Part shown: positions 11,066 to 22,792 of the stretch, piece by piece
Layout of the letters: each line of letters starts with the position of its first letter
Numbering within the stretch: position 1 is the stretch's first letter
Source: Lactuca virosa
Taxonomy: Eukaryota > Streptophyta > Magnoliopsida > Asterales > Asteraceae
Assembly (NCBI GenBank): GCA_928212115.1
Contig: CAKMRJ010005634.1
Location: forward strand, 171,339,021-171,403,020
Length of the DNA: 64,000 bases
Reading direction: 5' to 3'
The notes under the pieces: model-generated
Told to the model about the DNA's origin: nothing
Database searches by the model: none
Seen by the model: only the letters and a program-made list of their open reading frames with translations
Position numbers and translations under genes: made by a program

Positions 11066-11653
11066 GTGAGTCTCCTCACCATACCAATAGGTCTAAGGCA
11101 CCAAGGCCGGCCCATTTTATGATATTTGGTTTACTTGTTGTGTAAAGGTGTGTGGCATATTTATGCAGTGTTATGTGGTAGAGATAACTTTTGCAGCTAA
11201 TGGTAGAGATAGCCTTCAGGGCTAATGGTAGAGCTAGCCTTCAGGGCTAAGGGTAGAGATAGCTATTATGGCTAAGTATAGAGATAACCTTTGCAGTGTT
11301 ATGTGGTAGAGATAGCTTTTGCAGCTAATGGTAGAGATGGCCTTCAGGGCTAATGGTGGAGCTAGCCTTCAGGGCTAAGGGTAGAGATAGCCATTATGGC
11401 TAAGTGTAGAGATAGCCTTTGTGGCTAATGGTAGAGATAGATTTGATAGCTGATTGATATGTGATATGTGGTAGAGGTAGCTTTTATAGCTAATTGACAT
11501 GTGATATGTGGTAGAGGTAGCTTTTATAGCTAATTGTTATGTGCTATGTGGTAGAGGTAGCTTTTATAGCTAACATGATATGTGGATTGTGTGTGTGGTA
11601 TGCTTTGGGAAACTCACTAAGCTTCGTGCTTATATGTTTGTTTATGGTTTCAG
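11066..11653 (+). other. intron-like cassette in LTR G
   Basis: The donor-like GTGAGT is at 11066-11071. A hairpin follows at 11086-11115. A hairpin minisatellite fills 11174-11577. The block GGGAAACTCACTAAGCTTCG then leads to the acceptor-like TTTCAG/GT ending at 11653. The same order occurs in LTRs F, B and C, and in part in E. Splicing is inferred from motifs only. Confidence 0.5.
11174..11577 (+). repeat. GTAGAGATAGC minisatellite of small hairpins, about 13 units
   Basis: Units of roughly 27-45 bp each contain a 4-5 bp stem around a 5 base loop: TAGCC-TTCAG-GGCTA, TAGCC-ATTAT-GGCTA, TAGCT-TTTAT-AGCTA. The fifth pair changes from C-G to T-A on both sides together in several units. About eleven of the units I could delimit keep pairing. 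Confidence 0.75.
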
Positions 11654-11849
11654 GTATCATCGTTTTGGAAAGGAAGAGCCCGGATTGATCGCAATGCACA
11701 CACCTATGATTTTCGCAATGAATGATTTTGGGACGGACTCTGATAAAAGTTCTACTTAATGAGGATTTGAAATGTTTGAAATAATTGGTATCAATGTTTT
11801 AACTATATTAAAAATGAAATTTTTACCCTTGATTTTTTGGGTCGTTACA

Positions 11850-13560
11850 TATTTCAAATAGCCCTTGCGATGGGTGTTACAAAATCATAAAGATACCATA
11901 CATATCTTATATAACTTAAGAGGACTTTCGTTGATTTATCGCAATGAGCACGTTTATAGGCCACATGACGTGTCTAATGGAGCTCTATTTGATAATAACA
12001 ACATCTGGTAAAACTTCATTTTCCAACGTGTCGTTATATTTAGTAGGTTGTAGTTACGAGTTATATTTGGTTGCTTAATGACAATCTTTCATCTTCCATC
12101 TATCATTGTAACCGGTCTTCTTGCATGTATAAATAAGATATCATATAGTTGTTACATGAATATAGTTGTCATTTATGTTCCCTTTATTGTTGAATTTTCA
12201 GGTATTGGGTATAAATACGGTGGCTTAGGTGTGAAGAATGACAATGGAATGAGTTTCAACTTTTTAAAAAATGATCAAGTGAATGTCAAGTTGTTCTACA
12301 ATACATAATTTAAATGTCAACACAATTAAATAGTTTCAAAGAACGTTATAAGAGCTATAATACTTATAAAAAACACATACTAAATACACTTTACTAAAAA
12401 CAATTTTAGTCGGTTTCTTTTTTTATATCTAATTACCACTCAAATTTTTTATTACTACAAATCTATTCTATTATAGATACTAATTATTGGCTATTTGACA
12501 CTTTAACCTAAATGTCATATCGAAAGAATAACATACTTTGGGTTATCAGATTTTTTGTTTATTTGATTAGGTTTAATCATTTTTTAATATAATTTTGAAA
12601 GAATATTCAATCAAACAAAAGAAGATTCAGTTTTTCGGTTTGGTTAACCGGATAAGCAAAATAAAATTTTAATTATATATTTATTTATCAAGATAAAAGG
12701 TTAGTGAAATAATTTGAAATTACTTGCAATGGTTTAATATATTTTTATCAACACACGTTTATACCCTTTGCATTTGATACTTTCGGTTTCCTTGCGCCAG
12801 AAACTGTGGAGCTACTCAATAGAGTCCAACGGGTCATGTATAGTAATGTTATGACTTCAAGATCTATAGATGTTGTTTTTAAAAGAATTAGTTTTGTCAT
12901 CCAAAAAGGGGTTGCGGCACAGTTTGTTGCTCGTTTACCCGCTACGTGTAATACTTTCTTTTTATGTTTTATATAATAGATTATCAGGAAATCTTCACAA
13001 AAATCTTTTGACTTTATTAACGAAAAAACCACTCCTGATTTGTGCTAAATGCAAACGTTAACAGCATATAAGACATATTTTGCAAACATTTACTCGAGCT
13101 TAATTATTAAAAAAAAAATCAAAAGTTATTTTTTCGTTAATAGTGCAAAAGTATAATAATTTTTCTAAATATTTCCCCACAAATACACATACAAAATTTT
13201 ACCAGATATAACTAAATAGTAACATTATATTTTATATTACACTATTCATAACATCACATTTAATTTGAAAATGACGTTGATTGAATTAAATTACACCAAA
13301 AAGGATTTTCGGCTGAAGAATGCCCTATGAGTAGTATAACTTTTCCCAAACCGACAATAATAGAAAAAGGCTGATTTTGTAAAGCATTTTTTTTCTTGTG
13401 AACAGAAAATAAAGAGACAATAGTGGAAGGACCATTCCTGCAACTTACCTCTCGAATGTGTGTAGTGGCAGAAAACCCCCAATTTCCATCGAAAGGCGCG
13501 TCTACAAAAACATAAAAACCACATAAACTATGCCTTTACGCTGATGCAGAAAGAACAGTT
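11850..13560. other. intergenic AT-rich sequence
   Basis: No intact gene was found. The only coding-like stretch is the relic at 12764-12976. 13260-13560 becomes the upstream region of the GTE gene. Confidence 0.6.
12764..12976 (+). pseudogene. short coding relic without a start codon, function unknown
   Basis: An open frame reads PFAFDTFGFLAPETVELL and continues NRVQRVMYSNV, then GVAAQFVARLPATCNTF, to a TAA at 12974-12976. The peptide is clearly non-random. I recall similar LAPE..LL.RVQRVM.SNV and AQ.VARLP peptides recurring in plant genomic ORFs, without a settled function. No ATG or splice sites were found upstream, and the flanks are noncoding. It may be the tail of a decayed mobile element or duplicated gene. 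Confidence 0.35.
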
Positions 13561-14134
13561 CATCGTCTTTGGTCAATCGCAAACACAAGCGCGTGAGTTC
13601 CCAAATTCACAATCCCCCACTAACGCTTCATCAGCAAGAGAGCAGAGTTCGGATCGATTACTCCCTTCTGAATCGTTGTTTGATTTTCGGTTCCCCAAGA
13701 ACTCCAAACCCTAATTTTTAATTTTTTTTCTAATGTTCTAATTTTCTATTTTATTTTTATTTTTTTAAATTTTTTTTGATTTTCTTTTCCCTCTTTCGTT
13801 CCAGATTAGGTAGATCATCATACCCGTTGAAAACCCTAGTTCCGTACCGATTTTGATCTCTGTTTTCCATTGAATCGAACGATTTTGTCCCAGATCTGAT
13901 GTTATGGTCGGATTTTTTGGAATTCTAGGGCTTGAATTTAGAAGGTTTGAAATTCTAGTGTTTGATTAAATCGTAATTCCGTTTCTTCGTCGGTTTGAAC
14001 CCTAGCCTCGTTGATCGGATTCGATTTCTTCGTTTCTGAAGAAATCGGATTTAAATTTTTCTGAATTCTCTTTTTCGATTGCGATTTTTGTTATAGCGTT
14101 CTCCGGGGCGGCCGGCGGGGGTGTTCGTATATGT
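13561..14134 (+). promoter_or_regulatory. probable promoter and 5' leader of the GTE gene
   Basis: The stretch has CT-rich segments, AACCCTAATTTT, long T runs and no open frame. It ends GC-rich (GGGGCGGCCGGCGGGGGTG at about 14105-14123) just before two ATGs. A leader intron in the T-rich part (13700-13800) is possible, but no clean donor and acceptor pair was found. Confidence 0.45.
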
Positions 14135-14184
14135 ATGGCTTCAGGGATATTAGATGCGGACAAGATAAGCAAAGGAAAGAGTAA
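14131..14184 (+). CDS. overlapping upstream ORF of 17 codons on the GTE transcript
   Basis: An ATG lies four bases before the chosen GTE start, in another frame (ATGTATGG). It reads 17 codons, MYGFRDIRCGQDKQRKE, and stops at TAA 14182-14184, inside the GTE coding region. Both ATGs have a T at -3. The GTE ATG has the favourable G at +4. If scanning ribosomes use the first ATG, it would lower GTE output. Expression is an inference. Confidence 0.3.
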   Translation: MYGFRDIRCGQDKQRKE

Positions 14185-16419
14185 GTGGGGAGAGGAGGGT
14201 AATAAAGTCTACACGAGAAGATTCAAAAGGATCGCCAAGAACACCACCGCCGATACCCCCTCCTCCCCAACCACTACCGACACCGTCACCGTCGCCGCTA
14301 CATCTCCGCCTACTACCAGAACCAACACATCCAATCCAGCTTCTCCACCCACCGCCACAAACAACGAGCAAAATCTAGCTACTGAAGACGCGAATTCGGA
14401 ACATCAACATACTCTATCGCCGGTAGTAGAGGTATCAGATGATCATTCGGTTCAAATTGCCGCTTCCCCAAATCGGCCCACCGGGAACGGTGTGATAAAA
14501 CCGGTTGTTGTTATTGTCGGCGATCGGGTTAAGATTAATTTAAAAGCGGCGAAGTCTAAGAATGAGATTATCGAGCTTAGAGAGAAGCTGAGAGCCGAGC
14601 TTAATCGAGTCCGACGTGTATCTCAGAAACTTGAAGATAAAGAAGCTGACACCTTCTCCGCTGTTCTTGCTGTTCCTGCCGACGTTGAAGCTTACAGTCA
14701 TTCACAGTATTCAGGTAATGATATCATCGAGAGGAGAGCTTTGCTCAGAGTGAATTCAGAAATGGGTACTGATTTTGTGGACAGGAGAGCCTTGATGAGA
14801 CTGAATTCTGATATGGGTTCGGCTCCCAATACTGACATGAGGCCTTTTAGGCAACTAAATGTATCAGTTGTGGATAACAACAACCATGGAGTCGGTGAGT
14901 TTGTTGAAAAAGAAAAAAGGACACCAAAGGCTAATCAGTATTACAGGAATTCAGATTTCCTTCTTGGAAAAGACAGATTACCACCTGAAACCAACAAGAG
15001 GCAGAAAGCTAATGGTGGAAGAAAACACAGCAAGGAATCAGATTATTCTTCTGGACATGAAAGACACAGGAATCAGATGTTCAAGAACTGCAACAATTTG
15101 CTTCAGAGGTTGATGAAGCACAAACATGGTTGGGTGTTTAACGAACCTGTTAATGCAAAGCTTCTTGGACTCCATGATTACCATGACATAATCAAACACC
15201 CGATGGATTTTGGCACAATTAAGAGTCGACTTGCTCAAAACTTCTACAAGTCTCCAATGGAGTTTGCAGAGGATGTGAGGCTGACTTTTTACAACGCCAT
15301 GACATATAATCCAAAAGGACAAGATGTACATGTTATGGCAGAACAATTATCAAATATATTTGAAGAAAGGTGGTCAGTGATTGAATCTGAATCAAACCCA
15401 GATTGGAGATATGGAATGATTTATGATGCAAACACTCCAACTCCAACAAGTAGAACACCCACTTCAAGAAAAGCTCCTCATTTTGCACATGCTCCTTCAA
15501 GAACACTGTACAGGTCAGAATCCATGTCTTTACCTTTCATGAATCGGCCAAAACCCAAAATTGCCCCTCCAAGTAGGACACCAGCACCCAAGAAACCCAA
15601 AGCTAAAGATCCCAACAAGAGGAACATGACATATGAAGAGAAGCAAAAACTGAGTACAAATCTTCAAAGCTTACCTTCTGAAAAGCTCGACAACATTGTC
15701 CAAATCATCAAAAAGAAGAACACTTCACTTTCTCAACATGATGATGAGATTGAAGTTGATATCGATAGTGTTGATATAGAAACTCTATGGGAACTCGATC
15801 GGTTTGTCACAAATTACAAGAAGAGTTTGAGTAAACACAGAAGGAGAGCTGAACTTGCTCAACAAGCTAATCGAACTGTGTTACAAGTAAGATTTTATCA
15901 TTATACTGTCTCTTTTTCTTTTTATCCTCCAAATTTTACATTTTAAGATGTAAATGCAGAACCCGAACCCTGTGACATCCACTATGGAGGCCCCGAAAGA
16001 AAATAATAAAACAAGTAAGATTATCTTTATCTTTATCTTTATCTTTATCTATCTAAGAATCAATGATGTTATTGATTTGATAGTAAATTGTGAATGTTTG
16101 TTAATGGTGTTGAAGGAGGTGAGAAGAGCATTGCTGGAAGTGGTGGTCCTGGTGAAGGAGGAGATAATGGGGTTGGAAGTAGTAGGTCTAGTAGTTCAAG
16201 CAGTTCTAGTAGTGATTCTGGATCATCTTCAAGTGGTAAGTTTTTATATTAATTTGATTCTTAAGTTGTAATAATCAACATTTTGAGTAGTTTAGTTTTG
16301 TTGTAATGTATATGTTTGATATGATTATGAATTATGAATATGATTATGCAGATTCAGATAGTGATAGTTCATCTGAAGATGGATCGGATGCAGATGCAGC
16401 TCATTCACCTACAACTTGA
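14135..16419 (+). CDS. GTE-type bromodomain/NET transcription regulator (GTE4-like)
   Basis: Exons are 14135-15886, 15960-16014, 16116-16235 and 16352-16419, joined by GT-AG introns with frame kept (665 codons, 664 residues). The N-terminus MASGILDADK...KVYTRRFKR and the segment DRVKINLKAAKSKNEIIELR are typical of plant GTE proteins. Two RRAL(L/M)R(V/L)NS(E/D)MG repeats follow. The bromodomain is about residues 312-417, with the acetyl-lysine-binding Asn near 391 (YNAMTYNPKGQDV). The NET domain is about 495-563 (MTYEEKQKLS...ELDRFV). The C-terminus is a Ser/Asp-rich tail spread over three small exons. Family knowledge: nuclear BET-class proteins that read acetylated histones and promote transcription, with one bromodomain in plants. 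GTE4 is the closest name I can give; a sister GTE is possible. Confidence 0.9.
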
Positions 16420-16438
16420 ATGGCATAGATTAAGTAAG

Positions 16439-16781
16439 GTAAGCCAAACAATGAATTATATGTAGTTTTACTCTTTCAAAACTGATTTTAAAAATTCAAA
16501 AAAATGATTATTGCATTTAGTATATAAGAAAATATAAAGTTGGAAATATTCAATTCCGACGGTTTTATGTGCAATTACGACGGGGTGAGAATCGGAATCG
16601 GAATCGGAATTGGAATTCTTTGAGTTCATTTTTCAGTAACTCGGTATTTAATTATTAATTTAATATGATATCTTTGATGGCAACTTGATAAATCTTTTTT
16701 CAACGTTACTAATCTTCCATATTTGCAGTTATTATGTGTTTTTGACTAAAAATTGTTTGTTTGGTTTATGGTTTGTTGCAG
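16439..16781 (+). other. candidate intron in the GTE 3' UTR
   Basis: After the stop, AAG/GTAAGCC offers a strong donor at 16439 (GT at 16434 is an alternative). GTTTGTTGCAG ends at 16781, after a T-rich tract. A 3' UTR intron more than 55 bases after the stop could expose the mRNA to nonsense-mediated decay, but here the donor lies only about 20 bases downstream of the stop. Confidence 0.4.
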
Positions 16782-17003
16782 ATTTTCATCAACAACTCAA
16801 CTGACAGGTGTCCTAAGTCCTAACAAAGAAAAAGAAAAAGAATGTTTTTGTGCAAGTGCAATTGGCCGAGATTGTTGATTGTTGATTTGTAATTAAAGAT
16901 GGTGCCTTGCCTTTTGTTATTAGCAAGTAGAAATTAGTAGTAGTAGTAGCAGGGTGTATGATATAAGAGAGTTGGATTGTGGGCCCCATGCGATCAATCA
17001 ACA

Positions 17004-17006
<3 letters not shown>

Positions 17007-17083
<77 letters not shown>
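17007..17083 (+). repeat. (AT)n microsatellite
   Basis: About 38 uninterrupted AT units lie in the 3' flank of the GTE gene. Confidence 0.97.
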
Positions 17084-17085
<2 letters not shown>

Positions 17086-19982
17086 TTGCCAAATAGGTTT
17101 TGAATTTGGATGGGGGTAGGCTTGGAAAACCACAAATGCAGTTGTGCTTTTTTGCTCATTCTTTGTGTATTATCTCCCTCCCTTTCTCTCTCATAAGTTG
17201 TTAAGTTGGAGGAAATGAAAACTATAGCACAAGGAGCAGCTAGTCATGACATGTATAGTTTTGGGTTTTGCTTGTTAGTAGTTAAATAGATGTTCTGTTG
17301 TTCTTCTATCACTTGTTTAAGCATTGTTAGTTAGTGTTTCAATAAGTTTAAAGATTTTGATATTATGCTTAAATCCCATATTTGCCCAAGACTTCTTTGT
17401 TAAACTTGCAAACTTAATGGGGTTTGAAACCTCCTTTTGCTTTAGAACAAGGGGTATTGCTATAAAAGCCCTTATATTTACATGTGTGGTTATGCCTTAA
17501 TTTTGTTTTTATGTTTAGTTATGCTTCTATTTCCTTATGTTTTTTTCATTTTAACCGTTGTTACCAAAATTTGCATCCTCTTAGTCGGTTATTATCGTCA
17601 TAGAAGCTCTCATATTTACACATCACAACCACCACCTTTTGCTACCAACAACACTGTCTACTACCACTAGCACCACCATCTGCCATAACAACCATCGCCA
17701 CACACCACCATATTTTGAGATCAAAAGACTACTATTTGCCACCATGGGGGAAATCTACACACACACAAACCACCACCACCTAATGCCACCTTTATCCCTC
17801 CATCACAATAACCCTTAACCACCTTTTTAAAGACCACAAACACCTTAACATCATCACCCTTAACCTCCTTTAAAGCCACTGTTCACCCACCTTCATAAAC
17901 CTGTAATAATCGACATTCTAGCTGCCATCATCTTCTCCTTGACCTGCACACACACAAAGATTTACCGCCATCACTATAGCCCATCTGAATCAAGAGGTTG
18001 TGGTGCAATTCAAATCAGAAAAAGAAGATGAAGGGAGTGAAACGAACAAGACGAGAAGGGGGTGCACTCTATTGTTGTTACATACATGCATGAGGGGGAA
18101 AAAATATAAACACAAACCATGAAATCGATACACTCCATCATTCAAAGCTACCTTCAACGCTCAACGCTAGAGTTCTTCATTCGATGGAGGCGGCTAGGGT
18201 TTCGTCTGAGGGGATGGTGGTGAAGGCAAACAAGGTGTTGAAGACGAATCCTCCTAAAGGTGGTAGTGGTGGTGGTCGACTACCCACATGTGATGGTGGT
18301 TGCTTTGTGTTAAGATGTACAGGTGACCTATTACCCACATGTAACCTGATAAAAAGTCATAAGTGACAAAAATTATCCAAAATACAAGGTATTAATTGAC
18401 ATAAATTAGAACTTAGGACATAATCACACATTTTATGTAAATATAAGGGTTTTTATGGCAATAACACTTTGAACAAACATGAAAACTTCAAATGTTTTGT
18501 TTGTGCATGTTTATCTAGGTGTGGTGTTAGGTTCAAATCTAGGCATCAATTTGTTAAACATTTAATCTTGATAGATATGATTGGTTGTTTCTTTTCTATT
18601 TTATCCAACCTTTTTAATTAATATTGATGAATATTATGAAATTTGTTTTTTTTTTTTTTTGGAAAGTGAAAGTAACTTGTCATTTATATTGTGATATAGC
18701 CCTAATTATATTCATTCTCATTCTAGAAAAGAAAGACGGCTTGTGCTTGTTCTACGGCATTATAGTATTAAGATATAGGGAGTGTTTGAGATATGCTTAT
18801 TTAAAACAAGTTAGGTTTTTTTTTTTTTTTGTAAAAGTGTTAGTTAGCAAATTAGGTTAAAACTAAGTTTAAAAATTGTTATGATTAACTTATCCGGTAC
18901 CAAACGTAATAATCTAATAAGTTATTTTTAGTATATGATAATGTCTATTTAATTTTTAATTGAATAAGAGTATCAAAAACACTTTATTTAAATCAGTAAG
19001 AATGAAGTAACTTGTCAAAAACTAAATCAATAAATGGTTTTGATATTCTTGTATCTAAACATTTAAAATAGTTTATTACAGATGACAAATTGTAAAAAAT
19101 CAATAACTACTTCAACTAAATAATGTCAAACACTTGACGCTTGTCAGATGAACCAACTCGTTGTTGAATTTTATTTTCCCATTAGAAGGGGCTCACACAT
19201 GTTCTACAATACCCTTTGAAAAGTTATTTTTAGTACTATTATATGATAAGTTATTTTCAGTCTCTTTGTGGTGTCTGCCTGTCTGGTGGAATTTTCAAGT
19301 CCCTTCCTTTGTTTTGACTAACAATTGCATTTATTGGACAGGCGATTTGAATCTTTCTTCTTTAAAAGAAAGGGTTTTGATGCTTAAAATAAATGCTTAT
19401 ATATTTCAAAGTTTAAAATCCTAAGAAAAAAAAACCTTTTACTTTCATACCATCGTTTCTCAATTCAATTGTTTCTTTGAATTTTCCTTGTAGAATTCAA
19501 GGAAATACATAGATTACACAAGTTGAAGTGGAGCGACTTATGAGTCCACTTTCCTTTTAAAAAAACTGTCGATGTACAACTCAAATTATAAATAACTTAC
19601 AGAGTTGAAACAGGAATATAAGATTTACAGATCCTTCACAGTTAAACATACTAAGATGAGATTAGAATAATGTTTGTGGAGGACAAGATGAAAGAAATCA
19701 TACGCAAATATGACAAAATCACAAATCCAGATAAAGCTAATAGCTAATAGCTGCAATAGCATTAATTAAAATAAATCCACATCACTTGCAACCATAAATA
19801 AATAGGTTCATAACTAAATGCAGCATAAAATAAATAGACCCATCATGATTGTCACTAAGCTATACAATATACGATGATACCTCAAGTTTGTGACAAAAAC
19901 CTTTTGAACCAAAGTACCATTACTCATTAACTAAACCAGAACAAAAAACACACAACCGGAATGGAATCAGCCATTCCCATTA
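17084..19982. other. intergenic sequence between the GTE and MORF8 genes
   Basis: No supported gene was found. It holds the old inverted-repeat element 17454-18472, T runs at about 18645-18660 and 18815-18830, and the 3' UTR of MORF8 towards the right edge. The ATG-initiated 60-codon frame at 18184 is too short and low in complexity to call. Confidence 0.6.
17454..18472. mobile_element. old terminal-inverted-repeat element, possibly Mutator-like
   Basis: The left end GGGTATTGCTATAAAAGCCC continues CTTATATTTAC. It is mirrored at the right end (GTAAATATAAGGGTTTTTAT, then GGCAATAACACT). The repeat arms extend about 75-80 bases with changes. Flanks share GAACAA (TTAGAACAAG left, TTTGAACAAA right), which could be a decayed 9 bp target duplication. 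The interior has CCA/GGT-rich and leader-like sequence but no transposase. Confidence 0.45.
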
Positions 19983-21560
19983 TTAATAGTTGGCTGCAGG
20001 GGGCGGCATAGGCATGTCTCTCCCAGGTACATCCTGATTCTGGTATGGATTCCCACCACCTACATTCTGAGGAGGAGGAGGAGGAGGAGGAGGATAATTA
20101 CTATTTTGCCCTTGATACCCTTGTCCTCCATTGTTCTGTCCATTCCATCCTCCCTGCTGCTGGTAATTAGGAGGCGGCGGCCTCATTCCTCCTCCCATGT
20201 TTGGCGGCCCTCCATTGTAAGGTGGCGGTGGTCCATTCCAGTTGTTGTTGGACTGAGGACCTCCATACCCCATGTTACTAGGTGGTGGACCTCCTCCCAT
20301 GTTATTGGGTGGTGGACCTCCTCCCATGTTATTGGGTGGTGGGCCACCTCCCATATTGGGTGGTGGTCCACCCATGTTGCTGGGTGGTGGACCACCCAAG
20401 TAGTTAGGTGGTGATGGTGGGCCGCCCATGGGTGGTGGTGGACCGCCCATAACTGGTGGTCCACGGTTGCTCTGCATGTTCTCTCTTCTTCTTTCGAAAT
20501 TTCTTGACCGGTCAAAGTTGCGAGGCCTGTCATTCCTCCTGTTCCTCTCATTGGCTCGAGCATTGTTTCTAATCCACTCCTCATGGTACTTTGGATCATA
20601 AGGAACAGCCTTCCCATCAATAAATGGTTCACCTACACCAAAAAAATACATAATAATATATTAAATCTAACATTATAATTCAAAGTCAAGAATGTAGCTG
20701 TTTAGTGAATTACCTCCATAATCTTTGTTCTTAACATCCAAGTAAGAATCAGGAAGCACCCAACGAACTCCAGGTAACTCTGATATATAAACAATGAGAA
20801 TTTGATCAGTCAATGTATCACTATATCATTGACAAATTAAATGATTTGAGGATTCAAAGATTTGATTACCCTTAATCTTGTAAGAAACTTCTTCAGACAC
20901 AAGGGCTCCAAATGCATAATAGCATCTTGTCGAAACCGAGTAGATCTTCATTCTTGCTTCATCGTAACTAAAAAAAACAAATAATGGAGTTTAATCGAAG
21001 CATATAACTCCAACCAGGTGTTTAAAAGAATAACAAACACAAACTCCGAAAGCAGATGTGACTATTGACTACTACACAGTCTAAAGTTACATCCTTGATC
21101 CTTGTCATAATCAAAAAGAAAACCATCGAGCAATTTGTATAAACAAGTAACATATTCGGTTAATAAAAAATAGGGAAAAAAAATATAATCATTCTTACCT
21201 GCCAACAACCTTGGCTAGGGTATTGATATACGAATCAATTATCTCATCTCTAGTCGGTTCGCCTTCGGGTTTCTCCACCACGACAAGCCAGTGCTCAAAA
21301 TCGCAGCCATCGAGAAGAATTGTCTCCTTTGGGGGGCGATTTGACCAATTAGGGTTCGAATCATTCAGAGAAGATGTGGTGAGTCGGGTAGAGAAAGCAC
21401 GGGTATTGGTAGCCGCAAGTGAGGAGTGACGGATATTAGCGGCGGCGATGGTGACAATAGGGCGTAAACGTTGAAGATAAGCAGAGGTAGTGAATGAACG
21501 AGGGATTAGGGTTTGATTGGCGGAGGAGAGAAGGGTGCGAAGGAGAACGCGAGTCGCCAT
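19983..21560 (-). CDS. MORF8: multiple organellar RNA editing factor 8 (MORF8/RIP1)
   Basis: Exons on the minus strand are 21560-21199, 20967-20870, 20779-20714 and 20632-19983. GT-AG junctions are in phase, giving 392 codons and 391 residues; the Arabidopsis protein is about 395. The N-terminus is basic and Ser-rich (MATRVLLRTLLSSANQTLIP), an organelle transit peptide, probably mitochondrial and perhaps dual. The MORF domain spans about residues 80-215: WSNRPPKETILLDGCDFEHW, DEARMKIYSVSTRCYYAFGA, RWVLPDSYLDVKNKDYGGEP. The C-terminal third is Pro/Gly/Asn-rich with GGPPP..NMGG repeats, as in MORF8. Family knowledge: MORF proteins bind PPR proteins and each other and are needed for C-to-U editing in mitochondria and plastids. 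There is no sign of damage. The poly-Pro/Gly repeats may vary between alleles. Confidence 0.95.
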
Positions 21561-22549
21561 TTTTAGCGATTTTCGAGTGTCTTTGGGGTTCTGGACGTTT
21601 AAAACCCTAGTTATCGATGAGGGTTTAGGTTCTCTTCATAGACGATGAGGTGCAATGTCGAAATTGCCCTTTGAGCGAGTCGGTAGAATTATCTTCAAGC
21701 GAATTGCGTGAATGGTCCATAAAGTATTCTCTAACTTACATTTTCGTTACAACTTTTTAACAAGGTTACATAAAGGATAAAACATGTCAAAAAAATAATA
21801 ATAATAAAATAAAATAAATTAGGTTTAGTTTCTTAAGTATTCTTTAATCCACATATTATGATTGAACTTGTTTGGATTCATTACGTCTTTATGACAGTTG
21901 ACGTAGGTAACATAGTTTAGGTTTTGTTCAAATTTAGTCTCATAAGTTTTTTTGTCTGTATATTACCATTGAATTTGTTTGGACTGTCTGCATTACATTT
22001 TTATAAATTTGTTTGGATTATTCATATTACATCCTTATTATCTGGCAGCTCCATTTGTCTTCTATTTTACAACTAAATTGCATTTTTATTAGCTTGTATG
22101 AGAGGGTTTTCAGTTTGAGCTCGATCGTACACTTCTACTTAATCTTTCATCTTCTTTAAACTCCCATAATTCTTTCGTTTGAAGTCGGAATGATATTTTT
22201 TTTTTTCAACAAGTAGTGTATAATATTTATACTTCATTCTAGTTAAATGGTTCTAATATGATTATCGATTATCATTATTGGTCTAAACTGGCTCTGATTC
22301 CAAACTAGGACGGACCAATTGCTCACCCTAGTTCCAACTAAGCATCATTGGTTTGGTCGGTCTTTAAGACCTAAGCAACTACCTAATATTATGTGGTGTC
22401 ATCAAATATTCGTGTTTTTGCTAATACATTTTTGAAGAAAAAAATATGTGTGCTTTCATAATTAATCATGATCCATGAAGATATAAGTTATGTCTATTTT
22501 TAGGTTAATAGCTTATAAGGATAACATAGTTTACCTTTATTTCAGGGTT
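21561..22549. other. MORF8 upstream region and intergenic repeats
   Basis: The first 150 bases hold AAACCCTAG-type leader motifs of the MORF8 promoter. From about 21830 there are degenerate copies of a noncoding repeat (CATATTACCATTGAA...TTTGTTTGGA...CATTACAT). An inverted copy lies beyond the retrotransposon at 31936-32035. No gene was found. Confidence 0.55.
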
Positions 22550-22792
22550 ACCCCTGTAACATCCCAAAATTTGAGGCCAAAAAAAATGTTTTAAATTAAG
22601 TAATTCTCAACATAGTTTACCAAAACATTTCCCATGTCATATCATTTGCAAACAAAAATATAACAATGTGTCTGAAAATCATAATGTCAAAGTAAAATCA
22701 ATCAGAGTACAATCCCATAAAACTCCATGCGGAAATCATGTGTGTGATGCGCTGCTACGCCGCCGGCTCTTTCCCCTTGGACGAAGAGGTAC

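Larger units (their letters stand above)
9071..11849 (+). repeat. gypsy 3' LTR (family G), 2.78 kb
   Basis: It starts TGTAACATTATG directly after a polypurine tract and ends GGGTCGTTACA, so the tips TGTAAC/GTTACA are inverted. TATATAA lies at 9440-9446. Two AACCCTAA units follow at 9459. Proline/glycine-type GGT/CCA-rich sequence (9480-10270) and many AACCCTAATT motifs fill the middle. It carries the intron-like cassette 11066-11653. The rest of the element and the other LTR are absent, so the target duplication cannot be tested. Confidence 0.8.

Noticed and set aside
16813..17133. ORF with long Ile-Tyr repeat
   Set aside because: A pure translation of the (AT)n microsatellite.
18184..18366. 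ORF MEAARVSSEGMVVKANK in leader-like context
   Set aside because: 60 codons, Gly-rich, inside an old inverted-repeat element, with no continuation by splicing that I could find.
18780..19133. Possible hAT-type MITE (GTGTTTGA ... TCAAACAC)
   Set aside because: Tips of 8 bases match, but the arms diverge quickly and no 8 bp target duplication was seen.
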